In this document: one piece after another, positions 13,621 to 22,694 of the stretch | How positions within the stretch are numbered: position 1 is the first letter of the stretch | How the letters are laid out: every line of letters begins with the position of its first letter | DNA from: an uncultured Blautia sp. | GTDB taxonomy: Bacteria; Bacillota; Clostridia; Lachnospirales; Lachnospiraceae | Assembly (NCBI RefSeq): GCF_934372025.1 | Contig: NZ_CAKROJ010000020.1 | Coordinates: 1 to 35,735, forward strand | DNA: 35,735 nucleotides | Reading direction: 5' to 3' | Translations under genes and position numbers: made by a program | The notes under the pieces: generated by a model | What the model was told of the DNA's origin: nothing | The model's database searches: none | What the model saw: the letters and a program-made list of their open reading frames with translations, nothing else

Positions 13621-14307
13621 ATGAAAGGTACATTATATGGAGTTGGAGTCGGACCTGGAGATCCGGAATTAATGACACTAAAGGCAGTTCGCATGATTCG
13701 TGAAAATGACATCATTGCAGTACCTGGTGCTGATGTTAAAGAAACTGTCGCATACAAAATTGCTGTTCAGGCTGTTCCGGAACTGGCTGAAAAGGAACTT
13801 CTTCCAATCTACATGCCTATGACACATGATGCAAAAGAACTGGAAGAAAATCATGCAAAAGGAGCAAAAGCTCTGGAAGACTGTCTTGACAAGGGCAAAA
13901 ATGTTGTTTTCCTGACTCTTGGTGATCCTTGTGTTTATTCTACATTCTCTTATCTGCAGCATCGCGTTGAAGCAGATGGATATCATACAGAACTCGTCAG
14001 CGGAATCACATCTTTCTGTGCTGCGGCTGCCCGTCTGAATATTTCTCTTTCTGAATGGAATGAGCAGCTTCATATTGTTCCGGCTGTACATCGCCTTGAC
14101 AGTGAACTGACAGAATCCGGAAACTATATTCTGATGAAATCCGGAAAGAAAATGAATCAGGTCAAAGAGATTCTTGCCAAGAGTGGACGTGACGTCCTTA
14201 TGGTAGAAAACTGCGGTATGCCGGATGAACATATTTATCACAGTGTTGAAGAGATCCCGGATGATGCCGGCTATTATTCCCTGATCATTGCGAAGGAGAA
14301 GAAATGA
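13621..14307 (+). CDS. cbiL: Cobalt-factor II / precorrin-2 C20-methyltransferase CbiL
   Basis: The 228-residue SAM-dependent methylase adds the C20 methyl group to cobalt-factor II. It has the tetrapyrrole methylase start GTLYGVGVGPGDPELMTLKA, the TLGDPCVYSTFSYL loop, and the SGITSFCAAAARL stretch typical of CbiL/CobI. The ATG at 13621 follows a perfect AGGAGG site at 13607-13612; an in-frame codon at 13603 precedes that site and is rejected. Its stop overlaps the start of the ABC ATPase (ATGA), so these are one operon. It is separated by over 4 kb and by strand from the main cbi operon, which lacks cbiL. Confidence 0.93.
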   Translation: MKGTLYGVGVGPGDPELMTLKAVRMIRENDIIAVPGADVKETVAYKIAVQAVPELAEKELLPIYMPMTHDAKELEENHAKGAKALEDCLDKGKNVVFLTLGDPCVYSTFSYLQHRVEADGYHTELVSGITSFCAAAARLNISLSEWNEQLHIVPAVHRLDSELTESGNYILMKSGKKMNQVKEILAKSGRDVLMVENCGMPDEHIYHSVEEIPDDAGYYSLIIAKEKK

Positions 14308-15146
14308 TCGAAACCAGAAATCTGACCAAAACTTTCGATAATTTTACTGCTGTGGATTCTCTGGATCTCAAGATTGAGACAGGAGAATTTTTCGGACTTC
14401 TCGGACCAAACGGAGCCGGCAAAACGACTACGATCAGTCTGCTTTCTACACTTTTGCTGCCAACGCAGGGAGAAATTCTGATCGATGGACAGAAGCTCAC
14501 CAGAAACCGACCGGATCTGAAACGCAAAATCAGTGTTATTACGCAGGAATACTCCATGCGTCAGGATATGACCATGGATGAGATTATGGAATATCAGGGA
14601 CGCCTTTACTTCATGCCTCGCAAAGAGATCAAACAGCGTACGGAGGAACTGCTGGAGTTTTGTGATCTGCTCAAATTTCGTAAAAGAACTGTTCGCAAGC
14701 TTTCCGGTGGAATGAAACGTAAACTGATGGTCTGTCGTGCACTTCTGACAGATCCTGAAATTCTGTTGCTTGATGAACCAACAGCCGGCATGGATGCACT
14801 TTCCCGCCGTCAGATGTGGAATCTGCTCCGTAAATTAAATGGCAAAAATCTGACGATCCTTCTTACTACACATTATATGGAAGAGGCACAGAACCTCTGT
14901 AATCGTGTAGCACTGGTGGATCATGGTAAACTTGAAGAGATCAACACTCCTTCCGGACTGATCAGCAGTCTTGGAAGCTATACCGTTGATGAGTTTGCCG
15001 GAAATGAAACCAGAAGTCATTATTTTCACAGTCGCGAAGAAGCCATTGCCTATCTCTCGGGTCTGTCCGGACAGGCTTCACTGCGTGAAACAACACTGGA
15101 AGATGTGTTTGTAGAACGTGCAGGACGACATCTGATGCCGTCATAA
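14304..15146 (+). CDS. ABC-2 type transporter ATP-binding protein
   Basis: The 280-residue ATPase has Walker A GPNGAGKT (34-41), signature LSGGM (133-137) and LLLDEPTAGMD (154-164), with a variable C-terminal stretch (about 210-280) as in DrrA/NatA-type exporters. It overlaps cbiL by four bases and is followed 15 bases later by its permease. ABC-2 systems usually export drugs, lipids or ions. A link to cobalamin (cobalt export, tetrapyrrole efflux) is suggested only by the operon. The substrate is unknown. Confidence 0.88.
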   Translation: MIETRNLTKTFDNFTAVDSLDLKIETGEFFGLLGPNGAGKTTTISLLSTLLLPTQGEILIDGQKLTRNRPDLKRKISVITQEYSMRQDMTMDEIMEYQGRLYFMPRKEIKQRTEELLEFCDLLKFRKRTVRKLSGGMKRKLMVCRALLTDPEILLLDEPTAGMDALSRRQMWNLLRKLNGKNLTILLTTHYMEEAQNLCNRVALVDHGKLEEINTPSGLISSLGSYTVDEFAGNETRSHYFHSREEAIAYLSGLSGQASLRETTLEDVFVERAGRHLMPS

Positions 15147-15161
15147 GAGAGGAGACTGATT

Positions 15162-15893
15162 ATGGGAATTATTACAATTTTATGGGAAAAATGGGTAGAA
15201 TTTCGAAGAGACTTCTATAAAATCACGCTGGCTGCGATGATCGCACCACTGATGTACCTCGTTGTATTTGGTATGGGTATCCAGACAAGCTCTCATGGAC
15301 AGCCTTATCTGAATTTCCTGATCCCTGGTGTAGTTTCTCTTACTACAATGAATGGAAGTTTCAATGCCATTGCACAAAATCTGAACGTCCAGCGACTTTA
15401 TGAAAAAGCATTTGATCAGGTCATGATCTCTCCTACGCCATTATGGCAGTTTATTGCAGGTCAGATCATTGGCGGAAGTCTCCGTGGATTTTATGCCGGA
15501 GGCATCATTTTGCTTCTGACAATGCCTATCGACACAGGGCTGATTTTTAATGGCTGGTCATTTCTTATCATGTTCCTGAATGGTGCGGTTTTTTCTGCAA
15601 TCGGAGTTGTAGTCTCATTTCTTGCAAAGAACCATGCAGATGTACCTCGTTTTTCGAACTACATCATTATGCCAATGGCCTATCTTTGCAACACATTCTT
15701 CTCCACAGAAAAACTTCCGGGATTTCTTGGAAAATTTATTTCTGCGCTTCCGCTGTCTCAGACAAGTCATCTGATTCGTAGTATTTCTGCCGGAGAGGGA
15801 TTTGCAATGTCCGGGATTGTGATACTGACTGCGTATCTTGTTGTATTTACGATGATCGCATCCTGGTTTATATATAAGAAGAAGAATCTTTGA
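15162..15893 (+). CDS. ABC-2 type transporter permease
   Basis: The 243-residue membrane protein has about six transmembrane helices (near 20-42, 50-70, 105-130, 135-160, 165-185 and 215-235) and the ABC-2 family stretch VPRFSNYIIMPMAYLCNTFFS. The ATG at 15162 has a GAGAGGAG site. It is the partner of the upstream ATPase and the last gene before a strong terminator. Homology to NodJ/DrrB-type exporters is evident from the fold pattern. The substrate is not identifiable. Confidence 0.87.
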   Translation: MGIITILWEKWVEFRRDFYKITLAAMIAPLMYLVVFGMGIQTSSHGQPYLNFLIPGVVSLTTMNGSFNAIAQNLNVQRLYEKAFDQVMISPTPLWQFIAGQIIGGSLRGFYAGGIILLLTMPIDTGLIFNGWSFLIMFLNGAVFSAIGVVVSFLAKNHADVPRFSNYIIMPMAYLCNTFFSTEKLPGFLGKFISALPLSQTSHLIRSISAGEGFAMSGIVILTAYLVVFTMIASWFIYKKKNL

Positions 15894-15909
15894 CAGAATA
15901 TAGTACACG

Positions 15910-15953
15910 AAAAGGTTCCATGTATCGCAGTGCCACGATACATGGAACCTTTT
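15910..15953. terminator. Strong bidirectional terminator between the ABC permease and pyridoxal kinase genes
   Basis: A perfect 18-base stem (15910-15927 with 15936-15953) around an 8-base loop is flanked by A and T tracts on both sides, serving the convergent genes on either side. Confidence 0.9.
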
Positions 15954-15960
15954 CTGTAAT

Positions 15961-16827
15961 CTATTCAGCAGCTAACTCAGAAAGGTATTTTTCGAAACAT
16001 ATCCCTTCATTGCGGTCAGTGCCTTCTACTACGGCATCGTGTATCCCTTTTGAAAGGAATCTGACTGCTTTGTGTACGGAATCTACGGTATCTGTACCTC
16101 TGACCATACCTGCGCTTAAAACTGAAGCAAACAGATCGCCGGTTCCGGAATAACTGCCGCCTTCTTTCGCGGTCACTATCCATGTACATTTTTTATTCTG
16201 GCAGATTAGATTTCCGATCTCCTGTTGATTTTCTTTCACCGGCAGATCTATTCCGGTAATTACGACTTCTGTTTCAAATTCCTCTGACAGTCTCTTTCCT
16301 GTCCCTTCAACAAACTCCAGAAGTTCTCTTTCTGAAAAAGCAGAAAGTTCGTTCCACAATTCATGTGCTTTTTCTGTACCATACAAAAGCAGTAATGCCT
16401 CTGTCAGATTCGGTGTGATCAAAGTAGCACATCTGACAAGGAAACGCATTTTCGAACACAGTTCTTCTGTATAAACCGGATACTCTTCGCCATTATCACC
16501 CATTACCGGATCAACAAGGATTTTTGTATCTTTTTTTCCGAATATTTCTATAAATTCCACAGCCTTATCTGCCTGCTGTGCATCTGCAAGAAATCCAGTA
16601 TAAATACCATCCGGACAGAAATTCAGTTTTTTCCATTCTTCCATAATAATCTCCATCCGGTCTGTATAATCATCACAATAATAAGAAGGAAAGCCGGTCT
16701 GGCAGCTTAACACAGCAGTCGGAAGTGGACAGGCCTGGATTCCCATCACCGAAATCACCGGTATTGCCGCTGTAAGCGAACATTTTCCCATTCCTGATAA
16801 ATCATTTAATACAGCAATTTTTTTCAA
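15961..16827 (-). CDS. Pyridoxal/pyridoxamine kinase (PdxY/PdxK family)
   Basis: This 288-residue ribokinase-fold enzyme phosphorylates pyridoxal, pyridoxamine or pyridoxine to feed the PLP pool. It shows the family start KKIAVLNDLSGMGKCSLTA, the substrate loop CQTGFPSYY, VDPVMGDNG, TPNLTEA, and the catalytic aspartate D231 in SGTGDLF. The start is a TTG at 16827 with a GAGGAG site. It is divergent from a MocR-type gene, a usual arrangement for vitamin B6 control. PLP is needed by CysK, both sulfhydrylases and CobD in this window. ThiD-like hydroxymethylpyrimidine kinase is a less likely reading. Confidence 0.88.
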   Translation of the reverse strand: MKKIAVLNDLSGMGKCSLTAAIPVISVMGIQACPLPTAVLSCQTGFPSYYCDDYTDRMEIIMEEWKKLNFCPDGIYTGFLADAQQADKAVEFIEIFGKKDTKILVDPVMGDNGEEYPVYTEELCSKMRFLVRCATLITPNLTEALLLLYGTEKAHELWNELSAFSERELLEFVEGTGKRLSEEFETEVVITGIDLPVKENQQEIGNLICQNKKCTWIVTAKEGGSYSGTGDLFASVLSAGMVRGTDTVDSVHKAVRFLSKGIHDAVVEGTDRNEGICFEKYLSELAAE

Positions 16828-16861
16828 TCTGTGATCTCCTCATCTTGTTTTTTTTCGTATA

Positions 16862-16906
16862 TTGATTTAGAATAGCATCTAAGTGTATATATAAAAATAA
16901 CCACTT
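16862..16906 (+). promoter_or_regulatory. Divergent promoter region with inverted repeat, pdx kinase / MocR regulator
   Basis: TTGATT (16862-16867) and TATATA (16886-16891), 18 bases apart, could drive the plus-strand regulator. An inverted repeat AAGTG-N16-CACTT (16881-16906) covers the -10. MocR proteins bind repeats in such divergent regions, so this is a candidate site. The minus-strand promoter is not clear. Confidence 0.35.
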
Positions 16907-16931
16907 TTATTCATTTTTCAGGGGACAGTTT

Positions 16932-18242
16932 ATGAGTTTATTATTTCAGTCAAATAAAGAAAGTCTGTATCTGCAGGTTTATGAACATTACAAAAATCTC
17001 ATCATGGAACGACGTCTTCCGTCCGGAAGCCGGATGCCTTCATTACGAAAATGTGCTGCCGAGTTAAAACTAAGCCGGACAACGATTGAGAATGCATATC
17101 TTCAGCTGGCCGCTGACGGTTACATCATAGCACGTGCACAAAGTGGTTATTATGTGACTAATGTTGCAGATCAAAATCCGGTTCCTGTAGTTTCACATCA
17201 TCAGACACTCCCACCAATAGAGTATGATTTTGCGTCAAACGGTGTTGACCGCGAAAGTTTTCGATTCGATCTCTGGCAGCGTTATATCAAAAGTGCACTT
17301 CGTCAGAGTGACCGCCTTCTCTCTTATGGAGACCCTCAGGGAGAAGCAGATCTTCGCCAGGTAATTGCTGATTATATCCGACAGAGCAGAAATGTCAACT
17401 GTTCCTCTGACGATATTGTGATTGGTGCCGGTATGCAGAGTATTCTCAACATTCTCTGTCCACTGATTCATGACAGAAAGACTGTTTCTTTTCCAAACGC
17501 ATCTTTTGTACAGGGAAGTACGATATTTTCTGATTACGGATTTGAAGTACAATACCGCAATAAAGATTGCGATGTGATTTATGTTTCTCCTGCACACATG
17601 ACAAAATGGGGAGAAATCATGCCAGTCAGTCGTCGTATGGAACTGGTGCATCATGCATCACTTAAGAGAAGTCTGGTTATTGAAGATGATTTTGAAAATG
17701 AATTTGTCTACTTTCAGCGTCCCACGCCTTCTCTCTTCAACCTTGCCGGTGGTCATGGTGTCGTATATATAGGATCTTTTTCACGTCTTCTGCTTCCGTC
17801 AATCCGTTTAAGTTTCATGGTTCTGCCGCCTGATCTTTCAAAAAAGTATGCGACTGTCTCTGAGCGCTACAGTCAGACGGCATCCAAAGCCGAGCAAATT
17901 GCGCTCTGTCAGTTTATCCGCGACGGACACCTGACTTCACAGACCAGAAAATTAAAGAAGCTATATGCCCAGAAACTGAAATCTCTTATAGAAGAAGTAC
18001 AGAATACGTTTGGCAGTCACTGTATGATTCAGACAGGAGCTGCCGGAACAAGCCTTGCATTGACTGTTCCTTATACTCGCACCGGGCTGGAGCTCAAGAA
18101 AGAAGCACGTATGCATGGAATGTCCCTTTTGATTCTTGAAGAAAAAAAAGAAACAATCACTCTTCTTCTTTCCTGTTCTTCAATAGCAACAGATCATTTT
18201 GGTCCTGCATGCCGGCTTTTAAAAGAGCTTCTCAGTTCCTGA
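16932..18242 (+). CDS. MocR/PdxR-type GntR regulator with aminotransferase-like domain lacking the PLP lysine
   Basis: The 436-residue protein has a GntR winged helix (about 1-75: SLYLQVYEHYKNLI, SGSRMPSLRKCAAELKLSRT) and an aminotransferase fold type I domain (about 100-436). Conserved landmarks are SYGDPQGEADLR, YVSPAHMTKWGEIMP, EDDFENEF (251-258) and RPTPSLFNL. The usual GTFSK motif is GSFSR here: R285 (codon CGT) replaces the lysine that normally binds PLP. The tyrosine of EDDY is also phenylalanine. It is divergent from the pyridoxal kinase gene, so vitamin B6 control in the style of PdxR is likely, but the ligand may not form a Schiff base. The ATG has an AGGGGA site. Confidence 0.87.
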   Translation: MSLLFQSNKESLYLQVYEHYKNLIMERRLPSGSRMPSLRKCAAELKLSRTTIENAYLQLAADGYIIARAQSGYYVTNVADQNPVPVVSHHQTLPPIEYDFASNGVDRESFRFDLWQRYIKSALRQSDRLLSYGDPQGEADLRQVIADYIRQSRNVNCSSDDIVIGAGMQSILNILCPLIHDRKTVSFPNASFVQGSTIFSDYGFEVQYRNKDCDVIYVSPAHMTKWGEIMPVSRRMELVHHASLKRSLVIEDDFENEFVYFQRPTPSLFNLAGGHGVVYIGSFSRLLLPSIRLSFMVLPPDLSKKYATVSERYSQTASKAEQIALCQFIRDGHLTSQTRKLKKLYAQKLKSLIEEVQNTFGSHCMIQTGAAGTSLALTVPYTRTGLELKKEARMHGMSLLILEEKKETITLLLSCSSIATDHFGPACRLLKELLSS

Positions 18243-18253
18243 ATAAACTACGA

Positions 18254-18285
18254 ACGCCTGTCTCAGGATCTCCCCGGACAGGCGT
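18254..18285. terminator. Terminator between the MocR gene and the end of the cbi operon
   Basis: A perfect 9-base stem ACGCCTGTC / GACAGGCGT (18254-18262 and 18277-18285) lies between two convergent stop codons. On the plus strand CTTCTTAATTT follows; the minus side is weaker. Confidence 0.7.
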
Positions 18286-18294
18286 CTTCTTAAT

Positions 18295-18936
18295 TTAATC
18301 TCTTCGATTATCAATCATGTAAAGAAGTGCATTACAGATGCAGGCCGCGATATTACTTCCGCCTTTACGTCCTCTGGCAACAATGTAAGGTGCCCCCGAC
18401 TCCATGATCAGTTCTTTTGACTGCACAACATTGACAAATCCGACCGGAACTCCTATGATCAGTTCCGGATCCAGCCTGCCATCTTCGATCAGCTCATAAA
18501 GACGTACAAGCGCAGTCGGTGCATTGCCAATTGCAAAAATCAGTTTTTTATCCAGAGATGCCGCTTTATCCATGCTGGCTGTTGCACGGGTTGTCCCATT
18601 TTCTTTTGCAATTTTTGCTACATCCTCATCCGACATGAAGCAATAAACTTCTCCGCCATAACGTGCAAGCGCTCGTTTATTAATACCGGCTTTTGCCATC
18701 TGCGTGTCAGTTACAATACAGGCACCGTTCCGGATTGCTTCCATGGCTTTCCTGACAGCATCCGGGGAAAAGCACAGATTATCAGCATAATCAAAATCTG
18801 CACTTGTATGAATGCATCTCTTAACGATCAGTTCTGTACCAGGAATCAGTTTCTTGTCACCAAGTTCTTCTGTAATGATCTCAAAACTTCTCTTTTCTAT
18901 ATCCATCGGTTTTACATTTTCGAGCTGTACTTTCAT
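18295..18936 (-). CDS. cbiC: Cobalt-precorrin-8 methylmutase CbiC
   Basis: The 213-residue enzyme moves the C11 methyl to C12 to give cobyrinate. It has the catalytic histidine H43 in KRCIHTSADFDY, the ATDTQM-like IVTDTQMAKAGI stretch, and the C-terminal IGVPVGFVNVVQSKE motif of CbiC/CobH. The start overlaps the cbiP stop (ATGA at 18933-18936). It is the last gene of the operon, just before the terminator. Length and motifs are standard. Confidence 0.95.
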   Translation of the reverse strand: MKVQLENVKPMDIEKRSFEIITEELGDKKLIPGTELIVKRCIHTSADFDYADNLCFSPDAVRKAMEAIRNGACIVTDTQMAKAGINKRALARYGGEVYCFMSDEDVAKIAKENGTTRATASMDKAASLDKKLIFAIGNAPTALVRLYELIEDGRLDPELIIGVPVGFVNVVQSKELIMESGAPYIVARGRKGGSNIAACICNALLYMIDNRRD

Positions 18937-20489
18937 TTTTCTGCCTCTCCCTCTGTCTCACAAATTCCTTCTTTTCCGCTGTCCAGACCTTCCTCAAGAA
19001 TTTCATAGATTCTCTTCATGTCCAGGTGTTTTCTGAGTTCTGCCGCCAGTATGTCATATTGAGTTTCTTTAAATACTGCAAAATCAACACCTTCCATTTC
19101 GGATACATCTATTCCTTTTCGTATGCCTACAGCACGTACCAGCCCTCTGGCAACTTCTTCTTTGTCAAAAATACCATGCACATAAGTTCCACAGACATTC
19201 TGATAAAATGTTCCTTCTGTCTTTTCACTGCCTGTTACGGTATCCCGTGTCCATGTGCTTGCGGCAGCACCATTTTTCCAGGTGCTCTCTCCCATATGGA
19301 TCTCATAACCTGTAAATTCGACATTGCGAAGTGGTGCAAAATCCTCATCCAGCTTCAGGAATTTTCCATGAACCTGCGTACGGGTTTTATGTTCTGCAAA
19401 TACAGTGTCTACCGGAAGGAGGCCAATTCCACGCATTGTACCACCGGCTTCTACTCCATAAGGATCACTTAAATTCTCACCCAGCATCTGATACCCTCCA
19501 CAAATACCAAAGATCAGGGTACCTGAGGCAGCAGCTTTAAGGATAAGCGCTTCCATACCGCTTTCCCGAAGCCATTTCAGATCATCCATAGTATTTTTGG
19601 TTCCAGGCAGGAAAATAACATCCGGCTGTTTCAGGTCTGACGGATGCTGTACATAACGCAGCGAAACTCCTGGAATACTTTCTAGCGGATTAAAATCTGT
19701 AAAGTTAGAAATACGCGGTACTCGAATCACCGCCATATCGATCACACCAACCTCCTGCTGACGGTCAAAACGCTCCGTCAGACTGTCTTCGTCTTCTACC
19801 TGAATATTCATATATGGTGCGACTCCGACTACCGGGATTTTACATTTTTCCTCCAGCATTGCTACTCCAGGATCAAGAATAGATTTATCACCGCGGAATT
19901 TATTGATGATCAGGCCTTTGATCATTCTGCGTTCATCTTCTTCCAGCAATTCAACAGTTCCATAAAGCTGTGCAAAGACTCCCCCTCGATCAATATCCCC
20001 TGCAAGAAGAACCGGTGCTTTTGCCATTTTGGCCATACCCATATTCACAATATCTTCGCTCTTCAGATTGATTTCAGCAGGACTTCCAGCTCCCTCAATA
20101 ACAATAATATCATTCTCTTCTGCAAGTTTGTTAAAAGCCTTCATAATATCCGGAACCAGTTTTTTCTTGTATTTAAAATAGTCTCTGGCACTCATTGTTC
20201 CAAGGACTTCTCCATTCACAATGACCTGAGATCCTACGTCATTGGTCGGTTTAAGAAGGATCGGATTCATCAGAACGGAAGGCTCAATTCCGGCAGCTTC
20301 TGCCTGCATTACCTGTGCCCTTCCCATCTCCAGTCCTTCTTTTGTTATAAAAGAATTTAATGCCATATTCTGTGACTTAAAAGGTGCCACACGATATCCA
20401 TCCTGATGAAAGATTCTGCACAATCCCGCTGCAAGAAGACTTTTTCCTGCATTTGACATTGTTCCCTGTATCATGATCGTTTTTGCCAT
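18933..20489 (-). CDS. cbiP: Cobyric acid synthase CbiP
   Basis: The 518-residue glutamine amidotransferase amidates four side chains of adenosylcobyrinate a,c-diamide. The N-terminal dethiobiotin-synthetase-like ATPase domain starts AKTIMIQGTMSNAGKSLLA; the C-terminal class I glutaminase has the nucleophile C330 in FGICGGYQMLG and a catalytic histidine in TYVHGIFD near residue 440. The ATG at 20489 has an AGGGGA site. The gene is 33 bases downstream of cobD and overlaps cbiC. Confidence 0.95.
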   Translation of the reverse strand: MAKTIMIQGTMSNAGKSLLAAGLCRIFHQDGYRVAPFKSQNMALNSFITKEGLEMGRAQVMQAEAAGIEPSVLMNPILLKPTNDVGSQVIVNGEVLGTMSARDYFKYKKKLVPDIMKAFNKLAEENDIIVIEGAGSPAEINLKSEDIVNMGMAKMAKAPVLLAGDIDRGGVFAQLYGTVELLEEDERRMIKGLIINKFRGDKSILDPGVAMLEEKCKIPVVGVAPYMNIQVEDEDSLTERFDRQQEVGVIDMAVIRVPRISNFTDFNPLESIPGVSLRYVQHPSDLKQPDVIFLPGTKNTMDDLKWLRESGMEALILKAAASGTLIFGICGGYQMLGENLSDPYGVEAGGTMRGIGLLPVDTVFAEHKTRTQVHGKFLKLDEDFAPLRNVEFTGYEIHMGESTWKNGAAASTWTRDTVTGSEKTEGTFYQNVCGTYVHGIFDKEEVARGLVRAVGIRKGIDVSEMEGVDFAVFKETQYDILAAELRKHLDMKRIYEILEEGLDSGKEGICETEGEAEK

Positions 20490-20522
20490 ATCTGTATTTT
20501 CCCCTTTGTATCAGGCACTTTC

Positions 20523-21611
20523 CTATGCCTGTTCCTCTTCTTCCAGTGCAGCAGCATGTGCTACCGCTGCAGCCATTGTCCCATCCTTGATTGCACGAAT
20601 CAGCTGCTCATTTTCTTCATGTGTCCGGACAGCAACTCTGTAGAATCCCTTTCTGAGCCCTGAATAATTACTGCAGTCACGGATCAGAACGTTCTGCTGT
20701 GCACAGATTTCAAAAAGATTCTCCGGACCCCGGAAAAAAATATAATTAGCTTCTGATGGATAAACCTGCATACCAAGTGACGCAAGCTCCTCTTTCAGGT
20801 ATTTTGCCTCACAAAAAACCATCTGCCGTCCTTTTTCAACATATGCAGATTCTTTCAGTGCTGCAATACCGGCAGCCTGTGCCATGACCGAAATATTCCA
20901 TGGCTGTGTCACCTGCGTCATTGCCTCCAGAAGCTCTCTGTTTTCTGTGATACCATATCCAAGACGGATTCCCGGCATTGCATAACGTTTTGTAAATGCT
21001 TTCAGCAGAAACAGATTGTGGTAACGGGACAGTTGTGCTTTCAAAGTGAATCTTTCCGGTTCCTCGATGAAATCCAGGAAACACTCATCTACAACCAGTA
21101 ATATATCAAGTTCCCGACATACTCGTAAAACCCGGAAAAGAAAATCGCGATTTATCGAAATTCCTGTCGGATTATTTGGATTACAGAGAAAGAGCACATC
21201 CAGATCTCTGTGAAGCCAGTTAATAAAGCTGTCCTGAAGCTGAAAACCTTCTTCTTCCCTCAAAAGCACATGCTCTACCTCACAGCCACAGCTTACCAGT
21301 GCCTGTTCATATTCTGCAAAAGTCGGAATCGGTATCAGTGCTTTCTTCGGCTTAATTGCATGACACAGAGAAAACACCAGCTCTGCTGCTCCATTTCCAC
21401 AGATTACAGTTTCCGGTGATACACCCTCATATTCCGCAATTGCCGATCGAAGCGGAGCATATCCTACCTGCGGATAGTTTTTGATACAGTCAAGACTGTC
21501 ACGTACCGCCTGCTTTACAGTTTCCGGTGTCCCCAATGGATTACAGTTTGCCGAAAAATCCAGACAGTTTTTGTAAGTATATATATTGCCGCCATGTACG
21601 TGCTTCGTCAT
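20523..21611 (-). CDS. cobD: L-threonine-O-3-phosphate decarboxylase CobD (HisC-like PLP enzyme)
   Basis: The 362-residue aminotransferase-fold enzyme makes aminopropanol phosphate, the linker of cobalamin. It begins KHVHGGNIYTY and continues with DFSANCNPLGTP, both typical of CobD. The cofactor aspartate is D175 in VVDECFLDF, and the PLP lysine is K208 in AFTKRYAMPGIRLGYG. The start at 21611 has an AAGGAG site and excludes 25 extra N-terminal residues from an upstream in-frame start at 21686. Its position between cbiB and cbiP separates it from histidinol-phosphate aminotransferase. It ends in an alanine- and glutamate-rich tail. Confidence 0.92.
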   Translation of the reverse strand: MTKHVHGGNIYTYKNCLDFSANCNPLGTPETVKQAVRDSLDCIKNYPQVGYAPLRSAIAEYEGVSPETVICGNGAAELVFSLCHAIKPKKALIPIPTFAEYEQALVSCGCEVEHVLLREEEGFQLQDSFINWLHRDLDVLFLCNPNNPTGISINRDFLFRVLRVCRELDILLVVDECFLDFIEEPERFTLKAQLSRYHNLFLLKAFTKRYAMPGIRLGYGITENRELLEAMTQVTQPWNISVMAQAAGIAALKESAYVEKGRQMVFCEAKYLKEELASLGMQVYPSEANYIFFRGPENLFEICAQQNVLIRDCSNYSGLRKGFYRVAVRTHEENEQLIRAIKDGTMAAAVAHAAALEEEEQA

Positions 21612-21720
21612 TTTCTTTCTCCTTTTTTGCCCTGCTGAAGGCATTTTTGTGTAACTTTTTATTGCCATATAAAACCGTGAATGCAAGATTGTCCCGATTA
21701 TTTATGACATTTTCGAAAAA

Positions 21721-22689
21721 TTATCGCATGATCAGAACACGAAACAGGATACACAGAAGAATGCTCAGAATAGCAGTTGCATACATCAGTCGGTTCGCAT
21801 AACGAATATCTGCTGCTTCGATTTCCCTGACGGAATCTCCAATTGTCGGTTTCTCATATAATTTTCCAAAATAATATGCATTCCCGGCCAGCTGCACATC
21901 CAGTGCCCCTGCCATGGCAGCTTCTGTCTGTGCAGAATTCGGGCTTGCATGATTTCTGTTATCTCTCTTAAATATCCGGGCTGCATTTTTGCTGTCCAGC
22001 CCGATCACAAAAGCACCTGCGATCATCAGAATACCGGATATACGAGCCGGGAGATAATTTGCCGCATCATCCAGTTTCGCCGCACATCTTCCAAAGTAAA
22101 GGTATCTGTCATTTTTGTATCCGAGCATGGAATCCATCGTATTGATTCCCTTATAAAGAAACATAAGTGGAGCCCCGCCAATTGCCATATAAATCATTGG
22201 CGCGATCACTCCGTCAGAAGTATTTTCCGCAATCGTCTCTACCGTAGCTTTCGTTACACCTTTTTCTGTCAGCTCATCCGTATCTCGTCCGACGATCATG
22301 GAGACTGCATGCCGCGCATCCTGTAAGGTTCCCTTTTTAAGTGCATCATATACTTTCATGCTTTCATCACGCAGGGATCTGGTCGCAAATAACTGATAGC
22401 ACCAGAATGTTTCCAGGATCACCCCCAGCACCGGAAGATGAATATAAAGAAAATACAAAATAACTGCAGGAATCAGAAGTGAAATTGTGCAGACCAGTAT
22501 TACTTCGATCAGGCCTCCCGCCAATTCACCTTTTTCTGTTTTTGGAAGCAGCTTTCTGATTCCCTTTTCAAGTATCGCGATCAGTTTCCCGATCATACAC
22601 ACCGGATGGTACAGCCATCTCGGATCTCCAAAAATCAAATCTAAAACAAACCCTGCTGCCAGGGCAATCGTATGGTATGCATATATCAA
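21721..22689 (-). CDS. cbiB: Adenosylcobinamide-phosphate synthase CbiB
   Basis: The 322-residue integral membrane enzyme attaches aminopropanol (phosphate) to adenosylcobyric acid. It has the family stretch AGFVLDLIFGDPRWLYHPV near the N-terminus, the AENTSDGVIAPMIYMAIGGAP motif, and ASPNSAQTEAAMAGAL, with about five hydrophobic segments. No good ATG exists: a TTG at 22689 with GGGGAG ten bases upstream gives the usual length; GTG at 22698 or ATG at 22728 are alternatives. The start region overlaps or abuts the cbiA stop at 22695. The 109-base gap to cobD holds nothing recognisable. Confidence 0.9.
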   Translation of the reverse strand: MIYAYHTIALAAGFVLDLIFGDPRWLYHPVCMIGKLIAILEKGIRKLLPKTEKGELAGGLIEVILVCTISLLIPAVILYFLYIHLPVLGVILETFWCYQLFATRSLRDESMKVYDALKKGTLQDARHAVSMIVGRDTDELTEKGVTKATVETIAENTSDGVIAPMIYMAIGGAPLMFLYKGINTMDSMLGYKNDRYLYFGRCAAKLDDAANYLPARISGILMIAGAFVIGLDSKNAARIFKRDNRNHASPNSAQTEAAMAGALDVQLAGNAYYFGKLYEKPTIGDSVREIEAADIRYANRLMYATAILSILLCILFRVLIMR

Positions 22690-22694
22690 CTCTG

